Source of the DNA: Parahoeflea alexandrii
GTDB taxonomy: Bacteria > Pseudomonadota > Alphaproteobacteria > Rhizobiales > Rhizobiaceae
Direction: 5' to 3'
Assembly: GCF_024105735.1 (NCBI RefSeq)
Contig: NZ_JAAAML010000003.1
Coordinates: 248,001-312,000 of the forward strand
DNA: 64,000 nucleotides
Shown: positions 1 through 8,539 of the stretch, one piece after another
How the letters are laid out: every line of letters begins with the position of its first letter
Numbering within the stretch: position 1 is the stretch's first letter
Program-made: the position numbers and the translations under genes
The notes under the pieces: model-generated
What the model saw: only the letters and a program-made list of their open reading frames with translations
What the model was told of the DNA's origin: nothing
Database searches by the model: none

Positions 1-1
1 G

Positions 2-679
2 ATTGTTGTCTCGAACGCCGATGCGGGCTGGACCTACACCAAACTGTTGGCAAACCACCCGCGCAAGCGCTGGACCGACGCCAAGGTCGATCGTGCCAAA
101 TACTCCATGAGCCTGCTTGTCTGGTATTTCGGCACCGACCGCCGTTACGAAGATGTCGGCCATCACACGGTGATGATGGGGCCGCGCTACGGCGGGCTGC
201 TGCATGATATCTTCGATGCCAAGGTGCTCGCCGATGATTTCAGCCTCTATCTGTACCGTCCGACCGCCACCGATCCATCCGTCGCGCCCGAGGGCTGTGA
301 TAGCTTCTACGTGCTGTCGCCGGTTCCGAACCTGGATGCGGGAATTGACTGGACCGCCGCCGCCGAACCCTATCGCCGCAAGATCGAGGCCCATCTCGAG
401 GCGACGCTGCTGCCCGGCCTTGGCCGGCATGTCGTGACGCAGCGCCTGATGACGCCGGTGGATTTTCGCGACCGCCTGCTCTCGGTCAAGGGGGCGGCCT
501 TCGGCATGGAACCGGTGATCACCCAGCTCGCCTGGTTCCGTCCCCACAACAAGAGCGAGGAAGTCGAAAACCTGTTTCTCGTCGGGGCCGGAACCCATCC
601 CGGTGCCGGGCTTCCCGGCGTCGTCTCCTCGGCCAAGATACTCGACAAGGTAGTGCCCCATGCCAGCACCGTCGTCTGA
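2..679 (+). CDS. crtI: Phytoene desaturase CrtI, C-terminal part (5' end outside window)
   Basis: This is the last 225 residues of a CrtI-type phytoene desaturase; the frame is open to the left edge, so the N-terminal FAD-binding fold is outside the window. CrtI is an FAD enzyme that desaturates phytoene to neurosporene or lycopene at the membrane. The visible part ends with the family's C-terminal signature (LFLVGAGTHPGAGLPGV, near residues 189-205 of the fragment), which closes over the flavin. The stop codon lies 20 bases inside crtB, which implies translational coupling. The assignment is firm; the number of desaturation steps cannot be read from the sequence, but crtC, crtD and crtA in the cluster point to the neurosporene-spheroidene route. 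Confidence 0.96.
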   Translation: MVVSNADAGWTYTKLLANHPRKRWTDAKVDRAKYSMSLLVWYFGTDRRYEDVGHHTVMMGPRYGGLLHDIFDAKVLADDFSLYLYRPTATDPSVAPEGCDSFYVLSPVPNLDAGIDWTAAAEPYRRKIEAHLEATLLPGLGRHVVTQRLMTPVDFRDRLLSVKGAAFGMEPVITQLAWFRPHNKSEEVENLFLVGAGTHPGAGLPGVVSSAKILDKVVPHASTVV

Positions 680-1700
680 GACTTTCATGCTCGATCCCGG
701 TCTTCGCCGCGAGTGCGAGGAAGCAATCCGTGCCGGCTCGAAATCGTTTCTGGCGGCCTCCATGCTGCTGCCCGGCTCGACCCGGTCGGCTGCCCGCGCA
801 CTCTATGCCTTTTGCCGCGCCGCCGATGATCTGATCGATGAGAGCGCCGATCCGGCGGAAGGGCTTTTCGAGATCCGCGCCCGGCTCGACGCCATCTATC
901 GCGGCACGCCGGGCAGCCATCCCGCCGACCGCGCCTTTGTCGCCGTTGTCGAGCACTACGCCATGCCCCGCGCGCTGCCCGCGGCCCTGATCGAGGGCTT
1001 CGAATGGGATGTCGAAAACCGCACCTACCGCAGTTGCGACGAGCTTTGCAGCTATGCCGCCCGCGTCGCCTCAAGCGTCGGTGTGATGATGACGCTGATC
1101 ATGGGCGTCTGTGACCGTGCGGTGCTGGCCCGCGCCGCCGATCTCGGACTTGCGATGCAACTGACCAACATCGCCCGCGATGTCGGCGAAGACGCCCGCC
1201 GGGGCCGCATCTACCTGCCGCTCAACTGGCTTGACGAGGCTGGCGTCGATCCCCAGGCCTTCGTGTCGGACCCGAAAGCCTGTCCGGCGATGCGCGCCAC
1301 CGTCGAGCGCCTGCTCGATGCGGCCCACATCCTCTATGCCCGCGCCATGACCGGAATTGCCGGCCTGCCGCTGAGTTGCCGCACGGCAATCCGCAGTGCG
1401 GCCTTGATCTACCGCGAGATCGGCCGTGAGATCGAGATCGCCGGTCACGACAGCATCACCGCAAGGGCACACACCTCGACCCGGCGCAAGCTCGAGCTCA
1501 TAGCCCGCGCGGCGGCGACGCCGTTTCTGTTCCAGCCGGTTTCCACCGAACCTGCCCATCAGGAGGTCCGTTTCCTGGTCGAGGCCGCCGCTGCCGGTCG
1601 CATCAACGCGCCATCCGGGCTCGATGCGAAGGCCGGACGCATGATCGAACTGATGACCCTGTCGGAAACCCGTCGGCGCGCCGTGGAAGCGGAGGCGTGA
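660..1700 (+). CDS. crtB: Phytoene synthase
   Basis: The 346-residue protein condenses two geranylgeranyl diphosphates to phytoene, the first committed carotenoid step. Both aspartate-rich prenyl-diphosphate motifs of the squalene/phytoene synthase family are visible: DDLIDESAD at residues 56-64 and the conserved stretch NIARDVGEDARRGRIYLP at about 170-187. The chosen ATG overlaps the end of crtI; a second in-frame ATG lies nine codons downstream (MLDPGLRRECEE) and is also possible. The length matches the family. It sits between crtI and a 58-aa ORF that starts one base after its stop, so all three are probably one transcript. Confidence 0.97.
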   Translation: MPAPSSETFMLDPGLRRECEEAIRAGSKSFLAASMLLPGSTRSAARALYAFCRAADDLIDESADPAEGLFEIRARLDAIYRGTPGSHPADRAFVAVVEHYAMPRALPAALIEGFEWDVENRTYRSCDELCSYAARVASSVGVMMTLIMGVCDRAVLARAADLGLAMQLTNIARDVGEDARRGRIYLPLNWLDEAGVDPQAFVSDPKACPAMRATVERLLDAAHILYARAMTGIAGLPLSCRTAIRSAALIYREIGREIEIAGHDSITARAHTSTRRKLELIARAAATPFLFQPVSTEPAHQEVRFLVEAAAAGRINAPSGLDAKAGRMIELMTLSETRRRAVEAEA

Positions 1701-1701
1701 T

Positions 1702-1878
1702 ATGAGCCACTACGCCGGCCTGATCGAGATCGCGCTGACCTTCGGCGGCTTCATCCTGTTCATCATCTGGCAGATGCGCACGCTCAAGCGCGATATCCGG
1801 GCGCGCGAAGAACGTGAGGCTCGCGAGCGTGCGGCGGATTCTGAACAGGCGGTAGACGAGGCGCCGAAGACGAGCTGA
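1702..1878 (+). CDS. Small single-pass membrane protein, 58 aa, unknown function
   Basis: A short ORF starts with ATG one base after the crtB stop; the end of crtB (GGAGG at 1691-1695) supplies a well-placed ribosome binding site. It reads MSHYAGLIEIALTFGGF, followed by a hydrophobic helix at about residues 7-25 and then a highly charged tail rich in Arg and Glu (about 28-58). The predicted topology is one transmembrane helix with a cytoplasmic tail. In Rhodobacter the corresponding place between crtB and crtC is held by tspO (crtK), which is much longer and has five helices, so this is not TspO. I do not recognise a named family. The tight coupling to crtB argues that it is a real gene. Confidence 0.72.
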   Translation: MSHYAGLIEIALTFGGFILFIIWQMRTLKRDIRAREEREARERAADSEQAVDEAPKTS

Positions 1879-1892
1879 TCAGAATGATTTGA

Positions 1893-2750
1893 TCAACCGG
1901 CCCGGCGCGGCATCCGGAACGGCAGCATCGCCTTGACGATGGGCGAAGCGAAACGGTCGCCCGACAGGCTTTCATGCATCAGCTCTATGTCTGCGCCCAA
2001 GAGCCGGGTGGCCATCACCGAACGGGTGTAGAACGGCCCGTCCTCCAGCGTTCGCACGATCCGCGCCTTCGCCTGTGCGCCCGGATCGTGATGACCCGAA
2101 CGCGGCACGCCCCAGAAGCCTTTTGAAAGCTGCGTTTTGTCCGGCATCTCGAACGGGCTTATGGTCCCGTCGCGGCCGATCCGGAGCGCGATCAGGCCAC
2201 GGCCGCCATCCTTGCGGATCGAATCGTAGAGGATCACCGCATCGCCACCGGGCAGCAGCCCGCGCGCCCAGTCCCATATCCTGAAACCCTCTTCGAGCGG
2301 TTCGGTGCCCCAGTTGCTGTCCATGTAGCCATGGCCGGACCACTGCTCAGTGCCCCCGTCCATATCAAGTGTGATCCGCCCGGTAGGCGAGACCGGCCAC
2401 CATTTGTGCGATCCGTTCTGGTCGATGTTGAAAACCTGCGACGTCACGGCATCGGGCGAGAACCGGATTGATCCCTTGATGCGTCTGGGAAGGAACTGAG
2501 CCGGCGGACGCGGTACGGAAACCTCGTCGAAATCGATGATGATGTCCGCTCCTTCCCGGCGGATAGCGCTCGGTCCGACCTGAAAGGAGGTGGCATTACG
2601 CTCCGTCTGGCGGCGGCCGCGCTCGGTCATGCTCCAGCGGTTGCCGTCTGGCCGGTAGAGCGCGACGTTGATGCAGACGTGATCATCCGGATCTCGCCGC
2701 CCGGCCCAGTGGTAATAGGGTGAGAACACCGAGCCGACAAAGGCGATCAC
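1893..2750 (-). CDS. crtC: Acyclic carotenoid 1,2-hydratase (hydroxyneurosporene synthase) CrtC
   Basis: CrtC adds water across the C1-C2 double bond of neurosporene to give hydroxyneurosporene. Sequence similar to the family runs through IAFVGSVFSPYYHWAGRR and on to the arginine-rich C-terminus. The start is uncertain. The GTG used here (2748-2750) gives 285 residues, close to the length I recall for Rhodobacter CrtC, and lies 26 bases after the crtD stop. However, the family motif GGYLWWYVDGLSD is encoded just upstream in the same frame (2776-2814), where no ATG, GTG or TTG exists for a long way; the open frame continues to an ATG at 3125 deep inside crtD. The true N-terminus may therefore be longer, with translation initiating inside crtD. 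Function is firm, start is not. Confidence 0.85.
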   Translation of the reverse strand: MIAFVGSVFSPYYHWAGRRDPDDHVCINVALYRPDGNRWSMTERGRRQTERNATSFQVGPSAIRREGADIIIDFDEVSVPRPPAQFLPRRIKGSIRFSPDAVTSQVFNIDQNGSHKWWPVSPTGRITLDMDGGTEQWSGHGYMDSNWGTEPLEEGFRIWDWARGLLPGGDAVILYDSIRKDGGRGLIALRIGRDGTISPFEMPDKTQLSKGFWGVPRSGHHDPGAQAKARIVRTLEDGPFYTRSVMATRLLGADIELMHESLSGDRFASPIVKAMLPFRMPRRAG

Positions 2751-2776
2751 CGACAGCCCGTACCGGCCGCAATCGC

Positions 2777-4321
2777 TCAGGCCGTCGACATACCACCAGA
2801 GATAACCGCCCGCCGGGACGGCAGCATCGAAGCGCGGTCCACGGCCAGGCTCTCCGCCGCCAGCATGCCGGAAAGCGTCGCCATCGGCACGCCCGGACCC
2901 GGATGGGCGCTGCCTCCTGCCAGATACAGACCCTGAATCCGCGTCCGCGCTCCCGGCCTCTGGAACGAGGCCATCCAGCCGTGCGAGGCTCTCCCGTACA
3001 GGGCTCCCCCGGTCGCGGGAAACAGCCGGTGAAACTGGTCCGGTGTGGTTGGAACGACCTCCATTAAGGTTCGATCCACGCTCAGTCCGCAGGCCGACAG
3101 ATGGTCCAGTGCTTGGTCGAGGCATTCCCCGGTCTCCTTGGTGGTGAAGGTTTTCGTGTCGCCATCCGCCGGCGCGTTGAGGATGAACAGCATCCGCTCG
3201 CCATCGTGACCCGCCGCGAGCCCACCCTCATGGCTGCGATCCTGCGCGCAGATGTAAGTGGTCGGGATCAAGGGCATGGTGTGCTTGCCGATCAGCGCCT
3301 CGAACTCCGCGGCGTAATCATCGGAAAAGAACACATTGTGGTGGGCGAGGGGGAAGCCGGATGTCCTGGCGGTCATTGCAAAGGTTACGGCGGAAAGCGA
3401 CCGCGCCTCGGGCGGGGTTCGCGCGACACCGGTACCTCCGGCTTCTCCGGTCAATGCGGCGAGTGCCGAAATGTCGCCATTGAAGATGATGCTGTCAGTC
3501 GGAAGCGTTTCACCATCTTTGAGCGTGACACCCTTCACGCAGCCGTCCCGGGTATCGATGGCTTGCACTTCGGTGTTGTAACGAAAGCGCACGCCCATAT
3601 CAGCGGCCAGGCGCTCCATCGCGCGTGCCACCGCGTGCATGCCGCCATCGGCCAGCCAGATGCCATCCTGTTCGACATGGGCGACCAGCATCAGTGTTGC
3701 CGGAGCCATGAAGGGCGACGAGCCGCAATAGGTGGCGTAGCGCCCGAAAAGTTGCTGCAATCGCGGATCTGGAAAATAGGAGCCGAGCGCCGACCACATT
3801 GAGGACAGCGGCTTGAGAGCAAGCTGGTCGCGCAGGTTGAAGAGGCCAATCCGCTGCATCAACGCCAAGGGTCCGGGTCTCTGCGCGTCGATATAGCTCG
3901 GCTTCAAGGTGGAAAACATTGCGGCGCTGTCGGCCGCAAACCGGCGATAACCTTCGGCATTTTCCCGATCCGAGAAATCCGCGATGGCGCGGGCGCTGTC
4001 CTCGATGCTGGCAAAAAGGTCGAGCCGGGCGCCGTCGCGCCAGCCATGCCGGGCGAGCAGCTCGGCCCGTTTGAGCCCGATCCGGGCACCCAGATCCGCA
4101 CCGGCCAGTGCGAAGAGCTGTTCGAAGACCCAGCGCATGGTCAGCACAGTCGGCCCGGCATCGACCGGCCGTCCGCCGGCACTCAGTTGCCGCATCTTGC
4201 CGCCCGGCGCGCTGGTTCTCTCAATCACGGTGACGTCGAAGCCCGCCGCCGCCGCCGAGATTGCGCTTGCAAGCCCGCCGGCGCCCGCGCCCACCACAAT
4301 CACAGTGTGCGTTTGCCGCAT
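2777..4321 (-). CDS. crtD: Hydroxyneurosporene/methoxyneurosporene desaturase CrtD
   Basis: The 514-residue protein is a CrtI-like FAD carotenoid desaturase that introduces the 3,4 double bond after CrtC hydration, leading to spheroidene. The N-terminal dinucleotide-binding motif is clear (VIVVGAGAGGLASAI, about residues 8-22). The C-terminal signature LYLAGGSAHPGPGVPMATLSG follows near residue 467. It is transcribed leftward from the crtD/crtE divergent promoter and is followed by crtC. Choice between CrtD and CrtI rests on position next to crtC and the presence of a separate crtI at the left edge. Confidence 0.95.
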   Translation of the reverse strand: MRQTHTVIVVGAGAGGLASAISAAAAGFDVTVIERTSAPGGKMRQLSAGGRPVDAGPTVLTMRWVFEQLFALAGADLGARIGLKRAELLARHGWRDGARLDLFASIEDSARAIADFSDRENAEGYRRFAADSAAMFSTLKPSYIDAQRPGPLALMQRIGLFNLRDQLALKPLSSMWSALGSYFPDPRLQQLFGRYATYCGSSPFMAPATLMLVAHVEQDGIWLADGGMHAVARAMERLAADMGVRFRYNTEVQAIDTRDGCVKGVTLKDGETLPTDSIIFNGDISALAALTGEAGGTGVARTPPEARSLSAVTFAMTARTSGFPLAHHNVFFSDDYAAEFEALIGKHTMPLIPTTYICAQDRSHEGGLAAGHDGERMLFILNAPADGDTKTFTTKETGECLDQALDHLSACGLSVDRTLMEVVPTTPDQFHRLFPATGGALYGRASHGWMASFQRPGARTRIQGLYLAGGSAHPGPGVPMATLSGMLAAESLAVDRASMLPSRRAVISGGMSTA

Positions 4322-4376
4322 CGTTTGTTGTCCCTATCCAAATCGGCAACCGGTGCGTTGACAATTCAATCAACTG

Positions 4377-4394
4377 TGTCAGGATAAATTGACA
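4377..4394. promoter_or_regulatory. PpsR/CrtJ binding site in the crtD-crtE promoter region
   Basis: TGTCAGGATAAATTGACA matches the PpsR/CrtJ consensus TGT-N12-ACA exactly. It lies between the divergent crtD and crtE start codons (56 bases from each), so one site could repress both under aerobic or high-light conditions. PpsR itself is encoded at 34223. Confidence 0.82.
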
Positions 4395-4449
4395 TACATG
4401 AGCGTCATTTAAAAGTGACAATCGTGATGGTGATGGAGGGAGACGCCAG

Positions 4450-5319
4450 ATGGATCTGCAAGGCCGCATAGAACGCAACCTCGAGCGGGCCGTCACCTAC
4501 GCCACCGCGGGAGGCAATCCCTCGCTGATGTGCGATGCGCTGAGATATGCCGTCTTTCCCGGCGGCGCGCGGATCCGCCCGAGACTGTGTCTCGCCGTGG
4601 CGCTGGCCGCGGGCGATAGCGCCCCCCAGGCGTCAAGCGCGGCGGCGACCGCGATCGAACTTCTGCACTGTGCATCTCTGGTGCATGACGACCTGCCGTG
4701 TTTCGACGATGCCGATATCCGTCGCGGCAAGCCAAGCCTGCATTCGGCTTTCGGTGAAACCACCGCGGTGCTTGCAGGCGATGCGCTGATCGTGCTTGCG
4801 TTCGAGACGCTGGCGCGCGAATGCCTGGCCACACCCGACCGGATCGCGCCACTGATCAGCGTCGTTTCCCGTGCTGTCGGCATGCCGCACGGCATCATTG
4901 CCGGACAGGCCTGGGAGAGCGAGGACCGCATCGACCTCAAGGTCTACCACCGTGCCAAGACATCTTCCCTGTTCATTGGCTCGACGACAGCCGGCGCCAT
5001 CGCCGCCGGTGTCGATCCGCAGAACTGGTACCGGCTGGGCGAAGCGCTCGGCGATGCCTTCCAGGTCGCCGACGACCTGCGCGATTGCGCCGCCAACGCC
5101 GATGAGATCGGAAAACCCTGTGGCCAGGATGCCGCCCACGATCGCCCCAATGCGGTCCGGGAGCTCGGGCTCGAAGGGGCGATACATCGTCTGCAGGATC
5201 TGGTCGGGGAGGCCGCGGCCTCCATTCCCGACTGCCCCGGATCGGGCATGCTCAAGCAATTGATCCTTGATGAATCAAAACGCCTGGTGCCCAAGAGCCT
5301 GGCAACCGCGGCGGCCTGA
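4450..5319 (+). CDS. crtE: Geranylgeranyl diphosphate synthase CrtE
   Basis: The 289-residue trans-prenyltransferase makes GGPP, used both for phytoene (CrtB) and for the bacteriochlorophyll tail (BchG/BchP). The first aspartate-rich motif is HDDLPCFDDADIRRGKPS (about residues 78-95) and the second, DDLRD, is near residue 211. A GGAGGG ribosome binding site at 4436-4441 precedes the ATG. The gene is divergent from crtD behind a PpsR site and runs directly into crtF. Confidence 0.96.
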   Translation: MDLQGRIERNLERAVTYATAGGNPSLMCDALRYAVFPGGARIRPRLCLAVALAAGDSAPQASSAAATAIELLHCASLVHDDLPCFDDADIRRGKPSLHSAFGETTAVLAGDALIVLAFETLARECLATPDRIAPLISVVSRAVGMPHGIIAGQAWESEDRIDLKVYHRAKTSSLFIGSTTAGAIAAGVDPQNWYRLGEALGDAFQVADDLRDCAANADEIGKPCGQDAAHDRPNAVRELGLEGAIHRLQDLVGEAAASIPDCPGSGMLKQLILDESKRLVPKSLATAAA

Positions 5320-5323
5320 GGCC

Positions 5324-6487
5324 GTGCCGGTCGAGGTGTCGGTCTCCGGTTCGTGCGACGATTTCGGCCCGCGGCCGGACTGGCGTTCGCGGCTGCAGGC
5401 ATGGCGCGCGCGCCAGGTGGCACGGCCCGCGTTCCGCAGGTTTGTTCAGCGCATGCCGCTGTCGAGCGGCTTTTCCCGGGGCCGTGAAGAAGAGCTGTTC
5501 TCGATCGTCACCGGCTTCGTGCGAAGCCAGATCCTGTTTGCCGCGTTGCAGAGCGGCCTTATCGACGCCGTCGCCGGCGGGCCGGTCACCATCAGGCATC
5601 TCGCCAAGACAACCGGCCTCGGCGAGGACCGGCTCCAGCGCCTGTTGCAGGCAGCGCAGTCGATCCGGCTGGTCCGGCTCGGTGCCGATGGTTACGTCAC
5701 GCTCGCCGATCACGGTGCCGTCGTCCAGAGCGATGCGGGCATTCGCGCCATGATCCGTCACCATGCGCTTCTCTACCGCGACCTGGCCGATCCGGTCGGC
5801 CTGTTTGACGGCACACGCACCGATACGGAGCTGCGACGTTTGTGGTCTTACGCCGGTGCGGGCCGCGAATCATCGGTCAAGCCTGGTGATGCAGCTGCCT
5901 ATTCGGAGCTGATGGCGGCCAGCCAGTCGATGCTCGCGGGCGAAATTCTCGAGGCCTATGATTTCGGCCGCCACAAGCGCCTGATTGACGTGGGCGGAGG
6001 CGAGGGCGTCTTCGTCGCGGCGCTGGCCGAGCGGCATCCCGGGCTCAAGCTTTCACTGTTCGAATTGCCCCCGGTGGCCGACCGGGCACGCATCAGGTTT
6101 GCTTCCCAGCCGCTGAGCCAGTGTCCGCACTGCCATGGCGGCAGTTTTCTCGATGATCCGCTGCCGCGTGGTCATGACTGCGTCACCCTGGTGCGGGTGC
6201 TGTTTGATCACGAGGATACGATTGTTCTCAGGCTGTTGCGCAACATCCGCGCATCGATGGAGCCCGGACAAACCCTGGTAATTGCCGAGCCGATGGCGGG
6301 CGAGGGATCGCAAGCGCAACGGCTCTCGACCTCCTACTTTGGCGTCTACGTCCTGGCCATGGGGTCGGGCAGGTGCCGCACGCCCGAAGAGATCATCGGG
6401 CTCGCCCGCGCGGCAGGCTTCTCCGGTTTCGATATCCGCCCGTGCCGGTCCGCCCTGATGGCGACCCTGGTGATCGCGCGTCCATGA
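5324..6487 (+). CDS. crtF: Hydroxyneurosporene O-methyltransferase CrtF
   Basis: CrtF is an S-adenosylmethionine-dependent methyltransferase that methylates the 1-hydroxyl group of demethylspheroidene or hydroxyneurosporene. The SAM-binding glycine-rich loop LIDVGGGEGVFVAALAERHPG lies near residues 220-240. A winged-helix dimerisation region precedes it. I chose the GTG at 5324, four bases after the crtE stop, giving 387 residues, which fits the family; an ATG at 5267 inside crtE would add 19 residues with no resemblance to the family. It is co-transcribed with crtE. Confidence 0.93.
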   Translation: MPVEVSVSGSCDDFGPRPDWRSRLQAWRARQVARPAFRRFVQRMPLSSGFSRGREEELFSIVTGFVRSQILFAALQSGLIDAVAGGPVTIRHLAKTTGLGEDRLQRLLQAAQSIRLVRLGADGYVTLADHGAVVQSDAGIRAMIRHHALLYRDLADPVGLFDGTRTDTELRRLWSYAGAGRESSVKPGDAAAYSELMAASQSMLAGEILEAYDFGRHKRLIDVGGGEGVFVAALAERHPGLKLSLFELPPVADRARIRFASQPLSQCPHCHGGSFLDDPLPRGHDCVTLVRVLFDHEDTIVLRLLRNIRASMEPGQTLVIAEPMAGEGSQAQRLSTSYFGVYVLAMGSGRCRTPEEIIGLARAAGFSGFDIRPCRSALMATLVIARP

Positions 6488-6503
6488 GAATTGTCACATT
6501 GAG

Positions 6504-6521
6504 TGTAAATAAAAGTTGACA
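6504..6521. promoter_or_regulatory. PpsR/CrtJ binding site upstream of bchC
   Basis: TGTAAATAAAAGTTGACA is an exact TGT-N12-ACA match in the 103-base gap between crtF and bchC. A degenerate half-site (TGT at 6492) lies just upstream. This is the expected control point for the bchCXYZ-puf superoperon. Confidence 0.82.
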
Positions 6522-6590
6522 TACTGAAGAGTAAAATAAATATTACATGCAGGAGGAGTGTCCTGCCTGAGTCAGGCTCGACCAATCAAG

Positions 6591-7535
6591 ATGCAAACAA
6601 CAGCAGTCGTCTTCGAACAACCGGAACACATCGGACTTCAGTCGCTGAACGTGGCTGACCCTGGTGCCGGCGACGTGATTGTCGAGGCAATCTGGAGCGG
6701 CATCAGCGCCGGCACCGAGAAGCTTCTATTCGAAGGCCGCATGCCTCAATTTCCCGGCATGGGCTATCCGCTTGTCCCCGGCTACGAAACCGTGGGACGG
6801 GTGATTTCCGCCGGTCGCGACTGTTCTTCCGAACTCGAGGGGCAACTTGTGTTTGTGCCTGGTGCTCGCGGATATCAGGATGCCGCGGCCCTGTTCGGCG
6901 CATCCGCCTCCCGGCTCGTAGCCGCCGCTGACCGCGTGATCCCGATCGATGATGGCCTGGACCGCGATGGAACGCTTTTGTCACTCGCAGCTACTGCGTA
7001 CCACGCCCTTACCTTGCCGGGGATGGCGCCGCCGGACCTGGTCATCGGTCACGGCATTGTTGGCCGTCTGACCGCCCGGCTGATTGTCGCCATGGGCAAT
7101 CCGGCACCGGTTGTCTGGGAAACCAGCCCCGCGCGCCGCCAGGGCGCGAGAGGATACGAAGTCACCACGGCGGAAGCCTGCGAAGGCCGCAAATGGTCCT
7201 CCGTGCTCGATGCAAGCGGCGATCCCGACATTCTCGACAAGGCCATTGCCGTGCTTGAGCGCGGTGGCGAAATCACCTTGGCCGGCTTCTACGCCGAGAC
7301 CATGAGTTTCCGCTTCACCCCGGCCTTCATGCGCGAAGCGCGGTTCCGCATCGCAGCCGAGTTCAGGCCCGCCGATGTGCATGGCGTGCTCTCTCTGCTG
7401 GCAAGCGGCCGGCTCTCGCTCGACGACCTGATCACCCATACCGCCAGCCCCGGCAAAGCCGAGGCTGCCTACCGGACCGCTTTTGGCGATCCGGACTGTT
7501 TGAAAATGATACTCGACTGGAGGGAACTGCAATGA
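6591..7535 (+). CDS. bchC: Bacteriochlorophyllide a dehydrogenase BchC
   Basis: BchC oxidises the 3-hydroxyethyl group of 3-hydroxyethyl bacteriochlorophyllide a to the acetyl group, the last ring modification before esterification. The 314-residue product belongs to the zinc-type medium-chain dehydrogenase superfamily; PLVPGYETVGRVISAGRDC is the conserved N-terminal region, followed by a nucleotide-binding part with VIGHGIVGRL. The ATG at 6591 gives the usual N-terminus MQTTAVVFEQPEHIGL; a GTG at 6558 touching an AGGAGG is too close to that site to be used. The stop overlaps the bchX start as ATGA. Confidence 0.95.
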   Translation: MQTTAVVFEQPEHIGLQSLNVADPGAGDVIVEAIWSGISAGTEKLLFEGRMPQFPGMGYPLVPGYETVGRVISAGRDCSSELEGQLVFVPGARGYQDAAALFGASASRLVAAADRVIPIDDGLDRDGTLLSLAATAYHALTLPGMAPPDLVIGHGIVGRLTARLIVAMGNPAPVVWETSPARRQGARGYEVTTAEACEGRKWSSVLDASGDPDILDKAIAVLERGGEITLAGFYAETMSFRFTPAFMREARFRIAAEFRPADVHGVLSLLASGRLSLDDLITHTASPGKAEAAYRTAFGDPDCLKMILDWRELQ

Positions 7536-8539
7536 CCGAAGGCTTCGGCGGAAACGCCACGGACCGGATTCATGACCTCCTGCGCGAAGAGGCGGAGATC
7601 GAGCCTGATCAGCCGCACACCGGCCCGGTCAAGAAAGACACGCAGATCATCGCAATCTATGGCAAGGGCGGCATCGGCAAATCCTTCACGCTTGCAAACC
7701 TGTCCTGCATGCTGGCCCAGCTCGGCAAGAAGGTGCTGCTGATCGGCTGCGACCCGAAGAGTGACACCACGTCCTTGCTGTTCGGCGGTCGTGCCTGCCC
7801 GACCATCATCGAGACATCCTCGAAGATGAAGGCCGCTGGTGCCGAGATCACCATTTCGGACGTCTGCTTCAAGCGCGATGGCGTCTTCGCCATGGAACTC
7901 GGCGGTCCGGAAGTCGGTCGCGGCTGCGGTGGGCGCGGCATTATTCACGGCTTTGAAACACTCGAAAAGCTCGGCTTCCACGACTGGGACTTCGACTATG
8001 TGCTGCTCGACTTCCTCGGCGACGTGGTCTGCGGCGGCTTCGGCCTGCCGATCGCCCGCGACATGTGCCAGAAGGTGGTTGTTGTCGGCTCCAACGATCT
8101 GCAGTCGCTCTATGTCGCCAACAATGTCTGCTCGGCGGTTCAGTACTTCCGCAAGCTCGGCGGCAATGTCGGCGTCGCCGGCATGGTCATCAACAAGGAT
8201 GACGGCTCGGGCGAGGCGGCAGCTTTCGCCGAAGCGGTCGGCATCCCGGTTCTGGCCGCGATCCCGCAAGACGACGACATCCGCAAGAAGAGCGCCAACT
8301 ACCAGATCATCGGCCACCCGGACAATCGCTGGGGCCCGCTGTTCCGGACGCTGGCCACCAATCTTGGCCTGGCTCCCCCGGTACTGCCCGAGCCGCTTGA
8401 CCAGGATGGCCTGATCAACCTGTTCGATGCCTCCGACACCGGCGGGGACTACGTGCTTGTCCCGGCGCTGCCGGAAGACATGTGCCCGGCCTCCGCCCTG
8501 GCGCGTCCGTCCCTCGAAGTCGTCTACGACACGGTATGA
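7532..8539 (+). CDS. bchX: Chlorophyllide a reductase iron protein BchX
   Basis: BchX is the ATP-dependent reductase component of chlorophyllide a oxidoreductase (COR), which reduces ring B to give bacteriochlorin. The 335-residue, NifH-like protein has the P-loop YGKGGIGKS (about residues 46-54) and the two cysteines that bind the intersubunit [4Fe-4S] cluster, in RGCGGRGI and DVVCGGFGLP. A BchX-type N-terminal extension precedes the P-loop. It overlaps bchC and bchY through ATGA junctions, so the subunits are translated together. Confidence 0.97.
   Translation: MTEGFGGNATDRIHDLLREEAEIEPDQPHTGPVKKDTQIIAIYGKGGIGKSFTLANLSCMLAQLGKKVLLIGCDPKSDTTSLLFGGRACPTIIETSSKMKAAGAEITISDVCFKRDGVFAMELGGPEVGRGCGGRGIIHGFETLEKLGFHDWDFDYVLLDFLGDVVCGGFGLPIARDMCQKVVVVGSNDLQSLYVANNVCSAVQYFRKLGGNVGVAGMVINKDDGSGEAAAFAEAVGIPVLAAIPQDDDIRKKSANYQIIGHPDNRWGPLFRTLATNLGLAPPVLPEPLDQDGLINLFDASDTGGDYVLVPALPEDMCPASALARPSLEVVYDTV

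Noticed and set aside
1876-1895. TGATCA inverted repeat between the 58-aa ORF and crtC as a bidirectional terminator
   Set aside because: The stem is only 6 bp and AT-rich, and no U-tract follows on either strand; the repeats simply contain the two stop codons.
4361-4376. FNR-like TTGAC...ATCAA in the crtD-crtE promoter
   Set aside because: The two halves are 6 bases apart rather than the 4 required by FNR/FnrL.
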